A program made the position numbers and the translations under genes. Of a stretch of 64,000 nt of DNA, positions 37,656 through 48,360 are shown in pieces. The notes beneath the pieces are model-generated. The model worked only from the letters and a program-made list of their open reading frames with translations, ran no database searches and had not been told where the DNA came from. Source of the stretch: Granulosicoccus sp. (GTDB lineage: Bacteria; Pseudomonadota; Gammaproteobacteria; Granulosicoccales; Granulosicoccaceae); NCBI GenBank assembly GCA_023301725.1, contig JALZUD010000025.1:22146-86145 (forward strand). Direction: 5' to 3'. Position 1 is the stretch's first letter, and each line of letters starts with the position of its first letter.

Positions 37656-39091
37656 ATACAAAAAACACGCAAGCTTTAAGTGCTAGTGACATCACCGCTA
37701 CTAGTTATGATCGCTCTTCATGCCAAGTTGGAGTGGTGCATCTGGGTTTCAGTGCATTTCATCGTTCACATCAGGCGATGTACATTGACAATTACATGGA
37801 GATCACCGGGGACATGCGTTGGGGCATTGCCGCGGTCAATCTGCGCGCCTCAGAGTCAGCCCAGTTTGCCGAAGCGGGTCGTGATACCGAGAGTCACGAT
37901 GGTTATTTTCTTAAATCGTATTCGTCGGTGGGCGATGTTGAATTACGCAAAGTAAGAAGTCATGTCCAGTTTGTTGACTGGAGCACAACGACAGCGGCTT
38001 GTGAAAAATTATTGTCTTCTCCATCTGTTCACCTAGTGACGATTACCGTCACAGAAAGCGGTTATTACACTGACCCTGATGGCAACCTGAACATAGAAGA
38101 TGCAACGATTAAGGCTGAGATAGCTGGAGAGACCTCTGAGACGGTTTACGCTTATCTGCGCAATGCCCTTGCACATCGGGTAAAAGACACAGGTGCACCT
38201 TTGACCATTGCGTGCTGCGACAACATCCGCCAGAACGGGAAGATGTTAAATCGCAACCTAGTGTCATATCTCAAAGCGTGTAACGAACTAGACCTAGCGC
38301 TGTGGGTTGAACAGAATGTAGCATTCCCTTGCTCCATGGTGGATCGGATCACACCACGCAGCCCTGCGGAGCTAGCCGATGAACTGTCAGCTTTAGTCGG
38401 CAAACCTGTTAGCTCTCCCATCATGGCTGAGGATTTTACACAATGGGTATTGCAGTCTAAGGCAGCTAACGACATGCCAGATCTTTCCAAATGCGGAGTC
38501 ACAGTCACGGCAGATGTTGACCCTTACGAGGAAACAAAAATACGGGTGTTGAATGGCGGACACACTGCCCTCACCTACTTGGCCGCATTAGAAGGAATAG
38601 AGACGTACGATGCAGCCATACGTGTCCCACATTTACTGGAGCACTTTACAAACTTTGAAACCCAAGAGGTGCTACCTGCTCTGACACTTGAGCTACCTTT
38701 TTCAAAAGCGGATTATCTTGGCGATATCTTAAAGCGTTTTGGTAATGTCGCTATAGGCGACACAATCGCGCGGATCTGTGCAGACGGGATGGTGAAGTTC
38801 CCCATCTTCATCCGCCCTACACTTCAAGGGTGCCTTGAGCAAGGCATAACGCCTGTCTATTCCATCCGCAGTGTTGCTAGCTGGTATGTATTTGCCAAGC
38901 ACGTGGATGCTGGCAAGATCAGTTTTAAATATGTAGAACCTTCCTGGGAAGAGCTTAAAGAGTTGTTGGATGATGATGACGCTTTCGTCACCAATCGGCA
39001 GCTGTGGGGCGATTTGCCCGAAACCTATCCTGTATTTGCCGAAACCCTGCGGCAAGAAATTACTGAAATGGAGTCAAAATGGCCAGTCTGA
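37652..39091 (+). CDS. mtlK: Mannitol 2-dehydrogenase family protein
   Basis: 479-residue NAD-dependent polyol dehydrogenase, expected to oxidise D-mannitol to D-fructose (or a related hexitol). Seen: [63 protein letters not shown] and catalytic-lysine segment [16 protein letters not shown]. The Asn-Gly-Gly-His form and the ABC transporter genes on both sides favour a mannitol role over fructuronate. Overlaps the AraC stop by four bases and the ATPase start by 13. Confidence 0.88.
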   Translation: MNTKNTQALSASDITATSYDRSSCQVGVVHLGFSAFHRSHQAMYIDNYMEITGDMRWGIAAVNLRASESAQFAEAGRDTESHDGYFLKSYSSVGDVELRKVRSHVQFVDWSTTTAACEKLLSSPSVHLVTITVTESGYYTDPDGNLNIEDATIKAEIAGETSETVYAYLRNALAHRVKDTGAPLTIACCDNIRQNGKMLNRNLVSYLKACNELDLALWVEQNVAFPCSMVDRITPRSPAELADELSALVGKPVSSPIMAEDFTQWVLQSKAANDMPDLSKCGVTVTADVDPYEETKIRVLNGGHTALTYLAALEGIETYDAAIRVPHLLEHFTNFETQEVLPALTLELPFSKADYLGDILKRFGNVAIGDTIARICADGMVKFPIFIRPTLQGCLEQGITPVYSIRSVASWYVFAKHVDAGKISFKYVEPSWEELKELLDDDDAFVTNRQLWGDLPETYPVFAETLRQEITEMESKWPV

Positions 39092-40119
39092 CACTACGTG
39101 ACGTTCGCAAACGTTATGGCGACACCGAAGTTATGCACGGTGTTGACCTCGACATTGTTGACGGTGAATTTGTTGTATTTGTAGGACCTTCGGGTTGTGG
39201 AAAATCAACATTGCTTCGCATGATTGCGGGCCTTGAAGAGATTTCGGACGGAACAGTTGCTATCGGCGATACAACGGTAAATGAAGTTGCGGCTTCAAAG
39301 CGTGGCGTGGCGATGGTGTTCCAGACCTACGCACTCTACCCGCACATGACTGTTTACAAAAACATGTCTTTTGGCCTTAAACAAATAAAAACGCCCACAG
39401 ACGAAATTGATCGTCGTGTTAAGGATGCTGCTGAGATTCTGCAAATTACAGATTATCTTGAGCGCAGCCCTCGAAACCTCTCTGGTGGACAACGCCAACG
39501 TGTTGCCATCGGTCGTGCAATAGTTCGTGACCCTGACGTCTTTCTGTTTGATGAGCCTTTATCCAACCTTGATGCCGCACTTCGTGTTCAAACACGGCTT
39601 GAGATAGCACGGTTGCATCAGCGTCTCAAGACCACCATGATTTACGTAACACACGACCAAGTGGAAGCGATGACACTGGCTGACAAAATCGTAGTACTGC
39701 GTGATGGGCGTATCGAGCAAGTCGGATCACCTATCGAGCTGTATCACCGTCCCCAAAACGCTTTTGTCGCTCAGTTTATTGGCAGCCCAAAAATGAACTT
39801 CTTTACAGCGGCGGATATCACAGCGAATGGCAGCGCTCTGATTGGGCGTGAAGTCACAGCCGACATGCAGGTGGGTTTTCGTCCAGAGCATTTAGAGCTT
39901 GCTGATGCTTCTAATGCGGTTGTGGAAGGCAATCTTGAACTGATTGAAAATCTCGGCGAATACGCTTTGCTGCACCTTAAGACTGCGACAGGTGCTGAAT
40001 TTATCGCCAAGACTGAAAAAGCACCTGAGAGCGGTACGGGTTCTACCGTAAGTTTCAGCATCAAGCCTGAACTAGTCCACTGTTTTGAAATAAGTACTGG
40101 TGCTCGTATCAACGACTGA
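39079..40119 (+). CDS. smoK: Polyol ABC transporter ATPase (MalK/UgpC type)
   Basis: 346-residue ATPase that energises the permeases at 34853 and 35805. Walker [10 protein letters not shown] at 36-44, Q-loop [13 protein letters not shown], signature [15 protein letters not shown] from about 134, Walker [17 protein letters not shown]-loop [14 protein letters not shown], then a C-terminal TOBE domain ([10 protein letters not shown]). ATG 39079 lies inside the end of the dehydrogenase gene with GGAG before it. Last gene of the operon; a perfect hairpin follows at 40146. Confidence 0.95.
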   Translation: MASLTLRDVRKRYGDTEVMHGVDLDIVDGEFVVFVGPSGCGKSTLLRMIAGLEEISDGTVAIGDTTVNEVAASKRGVAMVFQTYALYPHMTVYKNMSFGLKQIKTPTDEIDRRVKDAAEILQITDYLERSPRNLSGGQRQRVAIGRAIVRDPDVFLFDEPLSNLDAALRVQTRLEIARLHQRLKTTMIYVTHDQVEAMTLADKIVVLRDGRIEQVGSPIELYHRPQNAFVAQFIGSPKMNFFTAADITANGSALIGREVTADMQVGFRPEHLELADASNAVVEGNLELIENLGEYALLHLKTATGAEFIAKTEKAPESGTGSTVSFSIKPELVHCFEISTGARIND

Positions 40120-40145
40120 TTCAGCACACCTGAACGAGAGTGCAA

Positions 40146-40176
40146 ACTAGTCGTGGCACAACATGCCACGACTAGT
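40146..40176. terminator. Perfect 13-bp hairpin between convergent genes
   Basis: ACTAGTCGTGGCA and TGCCACGACTAGT pair perfectly around CAACA, 26 bp after the ATPase stop and 35 bp before the stop of the convergent oxidoreductase gene. No T-tract on either strand. Probable bidirectional terminator. Confidence 0.65.
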
Positions 40177-40210
40177 GCTTGCTTGCGTAGTATCACAATC
40201 TAAGCGTGTT

Positions 40211-43200
40211 TTACGCCGCTTGCTCCACGCTGTTAGCCTCAAGCTCTTCGATGTACAGCCAAGCCGCCTCACGCGCTCTCAAGGCCCTCTCCATTGCCTC
40301 ATGCTTGACAGGCCCAAACCCTCGAATCCCATCAGGCACTTGAAGAACAACCGTCAACGCATCTGCATACTGTGCGGTTATGCCCCCAGCTTGCTTATGT
40401 GATTCAAGCAATGCGAGCACTTTGTCAAGATCTTGCTCGTAACGTCTGATCCATTCCCTCTCAGACTTGCGCTCTGCGCTTCCACCAAAGGGATCGAGTA
40501 CGGTACCGCGAAGTTTTCGGCCCCTTTTCAGCACAGCAAACACAGACAGAATCCATCGGCCAAACTCACGTTTCAACGGCCGCCCATCCGGACTCGTCCC
40601 TCCAAGAATCGGTGGTGCCATATTGAGCTTTATGGAGAAATTTCCTGAAAAATTTTGTGCTAATGATTCCTTGAACTCAGGACGTGAGTAAAGGCGGGCA
40701 ACTTCATATTCATCTTTGTAACTCATTAACTTTGCTAGTTGCACGACTGCAATTCGTAAGTGACTGTCGCTTATGGCGTGTGTAGAGAATGCCGTGCGGA
40801 GCTTACCAATGCGAGCCATATAACGATTGGCCCAGGACGTGCCTTGGTAAGCCACAAGATGCTTACGGCGATGTGCAATAAGATCATCAAGTGACATTTG
40901 CTTTTGCCAAACAATGGGAACAGCTGCTACCGTTTCAGATGCTCTCAAGGCAGATTTAACCACAGCCGGATCAGCAGCCAGCTGACGCCCCCAAGCAAAA
41001 GCCAAGCGATTTGATTCAATGGCAACTCCATTAAGAACAATTGCCTCATCCAGCGCTGCAAAACTTAATGGTATTAAACCAAGTTGCCACGAATATCCAA
41101 GCATCATGATGTTAGTGGCTATCGCATCGCCAACCAGCTTGGTAGCTGAAGAACCAAACGTTTGGAAGTGCTGGGTGGACTTAACCGCACGACCGATCGT
41201 CGCTTCGGTTTCACTATAACGAAAATTTAAATCCCGGTTACCAATAAACGAGGCAACTGGTGCCGTAGTTGTATTTACTATAGCCTGCGTGCGTGTAGCT
41301 TCGCATAAAATGACAGTACTACTCGCCGCAGCAACAACAGCATCTGCAGCGATTAGCACGTCAGCACCGCCAGCCACCATATTGGGACTTGAGACCATCG
41401 ACTCCTCTGCAGCGATGCGCACCAGGCTTAATACAGCTCCACCTTTTTGCGCAAGACCTGCCATATCCAGCACAATCGGCGCCTTGCCATCAATGTGGGC
41501 GGCCATACCAAGCAATGCACCGATTGTCAGCACACCTGTACCGCCCACACCAGTGATAACGATATTCCATACCTCGTCACCAAGCGCCTTGATCTCAGGT
41601 TCGGGCAGATTAAACGTCTTTGGCGCTTGCGATAGTTGGCTTGCTGGTGCAACTTTTTCGGGCTTTGCAGGCTCGCCACCATACACCGTCACAAATGAGG
41701 GACAAAATCCTTTGACACAGGAATAATCCTTATTGCAGCTTGATTGATTAATACGTCGCTTGCGTCCAAATTCAGTGTCAACAGGCTCTACCGATACGCA
41801 ATTACTTTGCACTGAGCAATCTCCACACCCTTCGCATACATCTGTATTGATAAATGCTCGCTTCGCGGGATCCTCAAGCAATCCACGTTTGCGGCGACGA
41901 CGCTTTTCAGCGGCGCAGGTTTGCACGTAAACAATCGCGTTACACCCCTCAAGCTCACGCAATTCGCGCATAACTGGATCAAGTTCATCACGATGCCTGA
42001 TAACAATTCCAGACGCCAGAGTTTGCTTGTCGATTTTATCGGGTTCATCCGTCACCAGATAGATAGGCCATACGCCTTCAGCTTTGAGTTGTTCTGTCAC
42101 TTTGCCCGGCGTCAACTCCCCATCAATATCCTGACCACCGGTCATGGCTACCGCATCGTTGTATAGCACCTTGTACGTGATATTGACCTTGGCAGCGACC
42201 GAGGCTCGCACAGCCAAATACCCTGAATGAAAGTAAGTACCATCGCCAAGATTCACGAAACGATGTTTTTCATCCGTGAAATGACTGATTGACGACCAAG
42301 GCACACCTTCACCACCCATTTGGGTAAACGTTTCAGTGCTTCGATCCATCCAGATGGTCATGTAGTGACATCCGATACCTGCCATCGCTTTTGATCCTTC
42401 TGGCACCCTGGTAGAGGTGTTGTGAGGGCAGCCGGAGCAGAACCAAGGTTGGCGATCAATAGGCGCTAGATGACGCGCTCTTTCATCAGCTCTCTTCTGC
42501 AGATAATCAAGTCGCTCCTCAATGCGTCGCTTTAGTGATTCGTCGATGGGCAATTTGAGAATGCGTGTCGCAATGGCACGTGCAACACGTGAAATCGACA
42601 ACGCAGTGGATAGTGGCAAAAAGGGTTGATCATTTTCATCAAACTTGCCCACAATTCGAGGCCGTACATCGGCACGCCAGTTGAACAACTGCTGTTTGAT
42701 CTGATGCTCGATGATTTCACGTCGCTCTTCAATAATCAGAACCTCTTCCAGCCCTTCTGAAAACTCACGAATACCTTTGGGTTCAAGTGGCCATGGCATA
42801 CGAACCTTATAAACGCGGATGCCAATTTTACGTACGCCTTCATCATCTATACCGAGTTCACGTAGAGCTTGTCTGGCATCTTCGTACGCCTTGCCAGTGG
42901 CCACAATACCAAAGCGCGCTTTGGGCGAATCAACAACCAGCTGATCAATCTTGTTGGCATGCGCAAACGCTAGCGCTGCATACGCCTTTTGCTCCTGCAA
43001 TCGTTCATCCTGCACAAGCGGTGGATCAGGCCAACGAAGGTTTAGTCCGCCCTCGGGTAACACGAAGTCTGTTGGCGCTACGATGTTAAAGTTTTCTCGA
43101 TCGAGTGACACCACAGCGCTGGTTTCAACTGTGTCAGAAATTACCTTGTATCCCACCCAACAACCCGAGTAACGAGACATCGCAATGCCCAGTAACCCAA

Positions 43201-43741
43201 GTTCGATAAACTCATGCACGGAGGATGGAAACAATACTGGCATGACCGCCGCCATAAAAGCATGATCAGATTGATGCGGAACCGTTGACGACTTGGCGGC
43301 ATGATCATCACCTGCTATGCACAACACGCCCCCGTGTGTCGAGGTACCAGCCGCATTACCATGCTTGAATACATCACCACAGCGATCAACACCTGGACCC
43401 TTGCCGTACCAGATACCCACAACCCCATCCTTATTCGCCTCGGATGACAGTTGAACTTGTTGCGAACCCCAGATAGCTGTCGCCGCCAGCTCTTCATTAA
43501 CACCCGGTTGAAAAACCACCCCTGAGGGCTCCAGAAATTGCGCTGCACGCTGCAATTGCTGATCGTATGCACCAATGGGAGAACCCCGATAGCCTGTTAT
43601 GAATGCTCCCGTATCAAGACCTTGAGCCTTGTCACGTTGTAGCTGCACCATAGGCAGCCGAACCAGCGCCTGTGTGCCGTTCATGAAGGCACGGCCACTT
43701 CTGGCTGTGTACTTGTCGTCGAGGTGGTGTGTAGAGCCCAT
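40211..43741 (-). CDS. Indolepyruvate:ferredoxin oxidoreductase, fused alpha and beta subunits
   Basis: 1176-residue fused 2-oxoacid:ferredoxin oxidoreductase that converts aryl pyruvates such as indolepyruvate to aryl-acetyl-CoA. Seen: N-terminal pyruvate-binding domain MNGTQALVRLPMVQLQRDKA and AFITGYRGSPIGAYDQQL, ThDP-binding region GDGTYFHSGYLAVRAS and YNDAVAMTGGQ, [4Fe-4S] cysteines VCEGCGDCS near residue 630, and the C-terminal gamma-type domain with VGGTGVLTIGALLGMAAHI. Start supported by GAGGAATACCTCC before the ATG. Fused forms are common in proteobacteria and serve aromatic amino acid breakdown. Confidence 0.95.
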   Translation of the reverse strand: MGSTHHLDDKYTARSGRAFMNGTQALVRLPMVQLQRDKAQGLDTGAFITGYRGSPIGAYDQQLQRAAQFLEPSGVVFQPGVNEELAATAIWGSQQVQLSSEANKDGVVGIWYGKGPGVDRCGDVFKHGNAAGTSTHGGVLCIAGDDHAAKSSTVPHQSDHAFMAAVMPVLFPSSVHEFIELGLLGIAMSRYSGCWVGYKVISDTVETSAVVSLDRENFNIVAPTDFVLPEGGLNLRWPDPPLVQDERLQEQKAYAALAFAHANKIDQLVVDSPKARFGIVATGKAYEDARQALRELGIDDEGVRKIGIRVYKVRMPWPLEPKGIREFSEGLEEVLIIEERREIIEHQIKQQLFNWRADVRPRIVGKFDENDQPFLPLSTALSISRVARAIATRILKLPIDESLKRRIEERLDYLQKRADERARHLAPIDRQPWFCSGCPHNTSTRVPEGSKAMAGIGCHYMTIWMDRSTETFTQMGGEGVPWSSISHFTDEKHRFVNLGDGTYFHSGYLAVRASVAAKVNITYKVLYNDAVAMTGGQDIDGELTPGKVTEQLKAEGVWPIYLVTDEPDKIDKQTLASGIVIRHRDELDPVMRELRELEGCNAIVYVQTCAAEKRRRRKRGLLEDPAKRAFINTDVCEGCGDCSVQSNCVSVEPVDTEFGRKRRINQSSCNKDYSCVKGFCPSFVTVYGGEPAKPEKVAPASQLSQAPKTFNLPEPEIKALGDEVWNIVITGVGGTGVLTIGALLGMAAHIDGKAPIVLDMAGLAQKGGAVLSLVRIAAEESMVSSPNMVAGGADVLIAADAVVAAASSTVILCEATRTQAIVNTTTAPVASFIGNRDLNFRYSETEATIGRAVKSTQHFQTFGSSATKLVGDAIATNIMMLGYSWQLGLIPLSFAALDEAIVLNGVAIESNRLAFAWGRQLAADPAVVKSALRASETVAAVPIVWQKQMSLDDLIAHRRKHLVAYQGTSWANRYMARIGKLRTAFSTHAISDSHLRIAVVQLAKLMSYKDEYEVARLYSRPEFKESLAQNFSGNFSIKLNMAPPILGGTSPDGRPLKREFGRWILSVFAVLKRGRKLRGTVLDPFGGSAERKSEREWIRRYEQDLDKVLALLESHKQAGGITAQYADALTVVLQVPDGIRGFGPVKHEAMERALRAREAAWLYIEELEANSVEQAA

Positions 43742-43972
43742 GGAGGTATTCCTCGGTTAAACAGTGATGCTGGTGAATCTGTCGGAATTTACTGCATAGG
43801 TTTTATTGCATGAGAGGGGCCAGAATTGCTGAAAATTGAATCATTTGCCAGTGTAACCCTGATTAAACTCACTAATAGAAATCCTACTTGAAAACCGGCT
43901 TGAAAAGCGCTAGTACCAGTGTACAAAACAAAGATCTCCCATGCTAGTGCGTTTGCCTTAACGTTGCCAACT

Positions 43973-44737
43973 ATGAACAGAACCAAATTTCACCAGATGT
44001 TCAATACTGCAGGCCCCGTTGTGACGCCTGTAATTCATGTTCTAGACGTCGCTCAGACATCACAGAACATCGACATCGCTGTGGATGCAGGCGTTGCTGG
44101 GGTATTCCTGATCAATCACGACTTTGCGGTCGAGCCATTCTTACCTATTGTTCGCACGATAAGAGAGCAATATCCAGATTTATGGTTAGGCCTAAATTTT
44201 CTTGCGGTTACCGGCGAGCATGCCTTTCCTGTTTTGGGCGAATTACAAAAAGAAGGATGCCGCATTGACGCTTATTGGGCAGATGATGCGTGTATAGACG
44301 AACATGCAGAAGCCAAAGATCAGACACAGGCTATTACGATTCAAAAGGTACGAGAAACCAGTGGATGGGATGGATTTTATCTCGGTGGCACATGCTTTAA
44401 GAAGCAGCGAGAAGTCAGCCCGGAGCACTATGGATCGTCAGCAAGTCTTGCCACGCGGTTCATGGATGCCGTATGTACGTCAGGCTACGCGACAGGCCTA
44501 GAGGCAGAGACCGATAAAATTGACGTTTTCCGCAATCATATTGGCGAGCATGTGCTGGCTTTAGCCTCTGGCATTTCACCCGAAAATGCCTTAACTTATT
44601 CAGACGTTGATTGCTTTATGGTCGCCACCGGAATCAATCTGAAAGGCGATTTTTATAACATTGATAGAAACAGACTCGCAAAATTGCTGGCTATTACCCA
44701 ACAGATTGGCGAGGCTAGAAACAGAGGAACACAATGA
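43973..44737 (+). CDS. BtpA-like TIM-barrel protein
   Basis: About 254 residues from ATG 43973 (an ATG 54 bases upstream would add a tail that does not look like the family). Barrel features: VVTPVIHVLDVAQTSQN, DAGVAGVFLINHDFAVEPF, LWLGLNFLAVTGEHAF, DGFYLGGTCFKK and the C-terminal LASGISPENALTYSDVDC with GINLKGDFYNIDRNRLAKL, close to the BtpA/SgcQ pattern. Members are linked to photosystem biogenesis or sugar/nucleoside phosphate metabolism without a settled activity. Its stop overlaps the start of an adenine phosphoribosyltransferase-like gene by four bases, so a joint nucleobase or PRPP-related job is plausible. Confidence 0.65.
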   Translation: MNRTKFHQMFNTAGPVVTPVIHVLDVAQTSQNIDIAVDAGVAGVFLINHDFAVEPFLPIVRTIREQYPDLWLGLNFLAVTGEHAFPVLGELQKEGCRIDAYWADDACIDEHAEAKDQTQAITIQKVRETSGWDGFYLGGTCFKKQREVSPEHYGSSASLATRFMDAVCTSGYATGLEAETDKIDVFRNHIGEHVLALASGISPENALTYSDVDCFMVATGINLKGDFYNIDRNRLAKLLAITQQIGEARNRGTQ

Positions 44738-45384
44738 ACTCTCAAGCCAACTCAGATGCAGCCATGGGGCCCCGGGACAATCGCTGGTATTTGTCCATCA
44801 TGTCCCCCAATACCAAAGGCGACAAATTCGCCTGGCTTGATCCCACATCTATCTACATCAATGCACGTGCATTCCAGGACTTGCTCGATGATCTTCTTGA
44901 AGATTTGAGCTCAGTAGAATTTGATGTTGTAGCAGGCCTTGACGCCATGGGATTTGTATTGGGCGCAGGACTAGCAACACGGCGCAATGTAGGATTTTTG
45001 CCTATTCGCAAAGCCGGTAAATTGTGTGTTGATATCGACAGTGTGGAATTTGGTAACTACTCGGGCCGAATCCAGAACATGGAAATGCGCACGCCAGCTT
45101 TCGCACCAGGCACACGTGTTCTACTTGCCGATCAATGGGTAGAAACAGGCGGAACCATGGATGGCGCTATACGTTTAGTAGAACAGCAGCAAGGTGTTGT
45201 TGCCGGCATCACAGCGATTGCGATTGAAGAGAATGAACGCACTCTTGGCTACCGCAAGCAATATCCCTGCGCATCAGCAGTTGTGCCCGGTTCCACTTGG
45301 CAAACTCAATGCAATGCACAGTTTCTTGAAAGCTTCAATAGCTACGAGGCTGCTAAAACTTTTCCACATGCAGGCCGAGTTTGA
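44734..45384 (+). CDS. Adenine phosphoribosyltransferase-like protein
   Basis: 216 residues with a type I PRTase fold. Seen: VAGLDAMGFVLGAGLATRR and GFLPIRKAGKL, diagnostic of adenine PRTases, and a PRPP loop VLLADQWVETGGTMDGA in which the usual DD(x)xATGGT has become D-Q-W-V-E-T-G-G-T, losing the second acidic residue. The substrate may therefore differ from adenine. Translationally coupled to the BtpA-like gene (ATGA overlap). Confidence 0.78.
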   Translation: MNSQANSDAAMGPRDNRWYLSIMSPNTKGDKFAWLDPTSIYINARAFQDLLDDLLEDLSSVEFDVVAGLDAMGFVLGAGLATRRNVGFLPIRKAGKLCVDIDSVEFGNYSGRIQNMEMRTPAFAPGTRVLLADQWVETGGTMDGAIRLVEQQQGVVAGITAIAIEENERTLGYRKQYPCASAVVPGSTWQTQCNAQFLESFNSYEAAKTFPHAGRV

Positions 45385-46090
45385 CATCGCTAAATAAGCT
45401 GTCACGTAGGCTCATTTTAATCAGTATCACTTGGAGCCTAAGTTCGCCAGATATCTCGATGATCAGAACTCAATCTACTGCTCATTTCAATTAAAATACA
45501 GCTGACATCCTAAGAAGCTGCGATGCGGTCTATCGGTATTTGAAGTGGTAAAAAACCTGTAGGCCATGTTGGCAAGAGCTCATACCCGCATCAGGTGTTA
45601 GTCATCGCGAATAGATGAACGCGCAGTGGCATCGTCGCCACGACTAGTTGGGTTAACAGAGATTGACCCACTCTAGTTTGAGTAAAGGCGCCAAGTGTGC
45701 ACCGACGAGAGTTAGCGTCTAGCTGGCGTCTAGCTGGCGTCAAGCTGGCGTCAAGCTGGCTTCAAGTTGGCGTTTGGCAAAGTCACTGCACTCAACAGCT
45801 TTGTACGATCTACTGAGCAGCCACTAGTTAGTCCGTTTTTCTAGAGACTACGACCGTGTTGAGCTGCCGCGCACACAAACATACTCAAAAACGCCAACTA
45901 GCTTCAAATCGTCCACTTTGAAGCCTATTCTGTGCCTCAATTTTGAATGCCTATTGTTAAAAGGTTCCGTTCAATCTATGAATATAACCCCCTAGTATGA
46001 GACATCAAACGCATATTGGAAATCATCACATCAGCTGGTTACCACAAATCCGCTACAAACCTTATTAATACAATATCTGAGGTTAGACCC
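45385..46090. other. 706-bp intergenic region before the chemosensory operon
   Basis: No gene recognised on either strand. Holds the 11-bp tandem repeat at 45720-45774 and presumably the promoter for the receptor gene at 46091. A copy of the sequence CCACGACTAGT, also found in the hairpin at 40146-40176, occurs near 45638. Confidence 0.55.
45720..45774 (+). repeat. Five tandem copies of an 11-bp unit
   Basis: Units TAGCTGGCGTC (twice), AAGCTGGCGTC, AAGCTGGCTTC and AAGTTGGCGTT, one helical turn each, with a partial copy (TAGCGTC) just before. About 320 bp upstream of the chemoreceptor gene. Function unknown. Confidence 0.8.
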
Positions 46091-48358
46091 ATGAATCAAC
46101 CGCTAAAGAAATCAGACGACATTTGCTCAGTAAGCGACAATGATGCAATGGTAGATACGATCAATCGTATTCAAGCTGTTATTGAGTTTGATCTTGACGG
46201 TGTCATCCTCACAGCAAACGACAACTTTCTTGGCGCCCTAGGTTATTCTCTGAACGAGATTCAAGGCGAACATCATCGAATCTTTTGCGAAGAGTCATTT
46301 CATAGTTCGCTCGATTACAAACTTTTCTGGAAGAACATCGCAAAAGGCGAAAGCCAGTCAGGAGAATTCAAGAGACTCCGAAAAGACGGTACAGAACTTT
46401 GGATTCTTGCCTCGTATAATCCGGTACTTGATGCAGACGGTATGCCCTACAAAGTCATAAAATTTGCTACAGATATCACAGAAAGAACAATACAGACCGC
46501 TGATCTTGAAGGCAAACTAAAGGCAATCAGCAGCACTCGCGCCATCATAGAGTTTGATCTTGAAGGATTCATTCTTACCGCAAACGACATTTTCTTGAAT
46601 ACTCTGGGCTACCAAATGTCGGAGATTGAAGGGAAACACCACAGTCTCTTCTGCGGAAAAGAATACGTCGAATCAGCAAGCTATAAAGAATTCTGGACAA
46701 ATCTTAAAAATGGTGAGGCCAATGTGGGTGAGTACAAGCGCATCGATAAAGAGGGAAACGACGTATGGATTAACGCCGCCTACAATCCCATTCTGGATCC
46801 AGATGGCAAACCCTACAAGGTTGTAAAATTTGCAAGTGATGTAACAGAATCAAAAATTCATTCATCAATTTCTGAAGGAAAAATCGAAGCTATAAGTCGT
46901 GCTCAAGCCGTTATAGAATTTGAACTTGACGGCACAGTCATTTATGCAAACGAAAACTTCCTCACAACCCTGGGGTACGACGAAAGCGACATCATTGGCA
47001 AACACCACAGTTTGTTCTGTGAGAAAGCCTACTGTGCATCGCCTGACTACACTACATTCTGGGAAAACCTACGTAAGGGTATTTTTAATACAGGTGAATA
47101 TAAACGAGTAAAAAAGGACGGCACAGATATCTGGATTCAAGCCTCTTACAACCCGATATTTGATGCATCTGGCAAGCCATACCGTGTGGTCAAATTCGCT
47201 AGTGATGTGACTCAACAGAAGCTAACCAGCTTAGAGCACAAAGGTACGATCGACGCCATTAATCGTGCTCAAGCCGTCATTGAGTTTACGCCCGAAGGAA
47301 AAATAATCACCGCTAATGAGCCTTTTTTATCCACAACGGGATATGTGCTTGACGACATAGTTGATCAACATCATCGAATATTCTGTACTAGCGAACTCCA
47401 CTCGTCCGAACAATACAGCGCGTTCTGGCGTAATCTAAAAAATGGCGAATTCGAATCTGGCCGCTTCTTACGCTTGAGCAAGGCTGGAAAGAATATCTGG
47501 TTGCAGGCCACCTACAACCCAATTTTTGATCTAAATGGACAGGTAGTTAAAGTCATTAAATTCGCCACCGATATCACCACACAGGTTAGCGTTGAGGAAT
47601 CAGTTACAACCATTGCTGAAACATTCACCCTTAATACACGACAGATATCAGAACAGGCCACTGAGGTTGCTGGCGGCGCACAATCACTAGGTGCTACCAC
47701 TGAACAGATGAACGCATCAGTTGAAGAACTTAGCGCCTCTATCGACTCCATTGCTGAAAATAGCCGTGAAGCAGATAATGTTGCCAAGAACACACAACAT
47801 GAAGCCGACCTAGGTTCAAAAGCAATTGATCGATCTATTGAATCGATGGAGTTGATCAACAAATCGTCAGAGGAGATCGCTGAAATTGTAAAAGTAATCA
47901 GTGAAATTGCCAGCCAGACAAACCTGCTAGCTTTTAATGCCGCCATCGAGGCAGCTCGTGCTGGTGAACATGGACTAGGCTTCTCTGTTGTGGCTGATGA
48001 GGTGCGCAAACTGGCTGAGCGATCATCACAAGCGACCAAAGAAATTACCAAACTAATTAACGAATCGGTCAAACGTGTGGTTCAAGGGGGCGAGATATCT
48101 AAGGAAGCTGCCACGGCCTTTGGCAAAATAGTCGACGGAGTTTCCAAGACAACTTTCTCAATCTCGGAAATATCCACAGCTGCGCAGGAACAACAAATCG
48201 CGGCGCGAGATGTGAGTGATGCGATCCAGCAGATCGCAATCGCCACTGAAACATCGGCATTTGCATCAGATTCCATTGCCACGGCCACCAATACTCTTCT
48301 CGAAGGAGCTGAAAGTCTAAAAATGGAAATTGACAAGTTTTCGCAAAAGGCCGTATAG
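46091..48358 (+). CDS. Soluble methyl-accepting chemotaxis protein with four PAS domains (BdlA-like)
   Basis: Cytoplasmic chemoreceptor, 755 residues from ATG 46091 (GAGG upstream). No transmembrane segment. Four PAS domains at about 28-130, 150-252, 272-374 and 394-496 repeat the same pattern: a VIEFxLDG start, ANxxFLxxxGY, then a conserved HHRIFC or HHSLFC and a final KxVKFAxDxT. Each copy keeps the HHxxFC motif. The methyl-accepting signalling domain follows with the hairpin tip [20 protein letters not shown] and [18 protein letters not shown]. BdlA of Pseudomonas aeruginosa, a biofilm-dispersal sensor, has the same soluble PAS-MCP build with two PAS domains. First gene of an operon with cheR, cheD and a CheW protein. 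Confidence 0.93.
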   Translation: MNQPLKKSDDICSVSDNDAMVDTINRIQAVIEFDLDGVILTANDNFLGALGYSLNEIQGEHHRIFCEESFHSSLDYKLFWKNIAKGESQSGEFKRLRKDGTELWILASYNPVLDADGMPYKVIKFATDITERTIQTADLEGKLKAISSTRAIIEFDLEGFILTANDIFLNTLGYQMSEIEGKHHSLFCGKEYVESASYKEFWTNLKNGEANVGEYKRIDKEGNDVWINAAYNPILDPDGKPYKVVKFASDVTESKIHSSISEGKIEAISRAQAVIEFELDGTVIYANENFLTTLGYDESDIIGKHHSLFCEKAYCASPDYTTFWENLRKGIFNTGEYKRVKKDGTDIWIQASYNPIFDASGKPYRVVKFASDVTQQKLTSLEHKGTIDAINRAQAVIEFTPEGKIITANEPFLSTTGYVLDDIVDQHHRIFCTSELHSSEQYSAFWRNLKNGEFESGRFLRLSKAGKNIWLQATYNPIFDLNGQVVKVIKFATDITTQVSVEESVTTIAETFTLNTRQISEQATEVAGGAQSLGATTEQMNASVEELSASIDSIAENSREADNVAKNTQHEADLGSKAIDRSIESMELINKSSEEIAEIVKVISEIASQTNLLAFNAAIEAARAGEHGLGFSVVADEVRKLAERSSQATKEITKLINESVKRVVQGGEISKEAATAFGKIVDGVSKTTFSISEISTAAQEQQIAARDVSDAIQQIAIATETSAFASDSIATATNTLLEGAESLKMEIDKFSQKAV

Positions 48359-48360
48359 CA

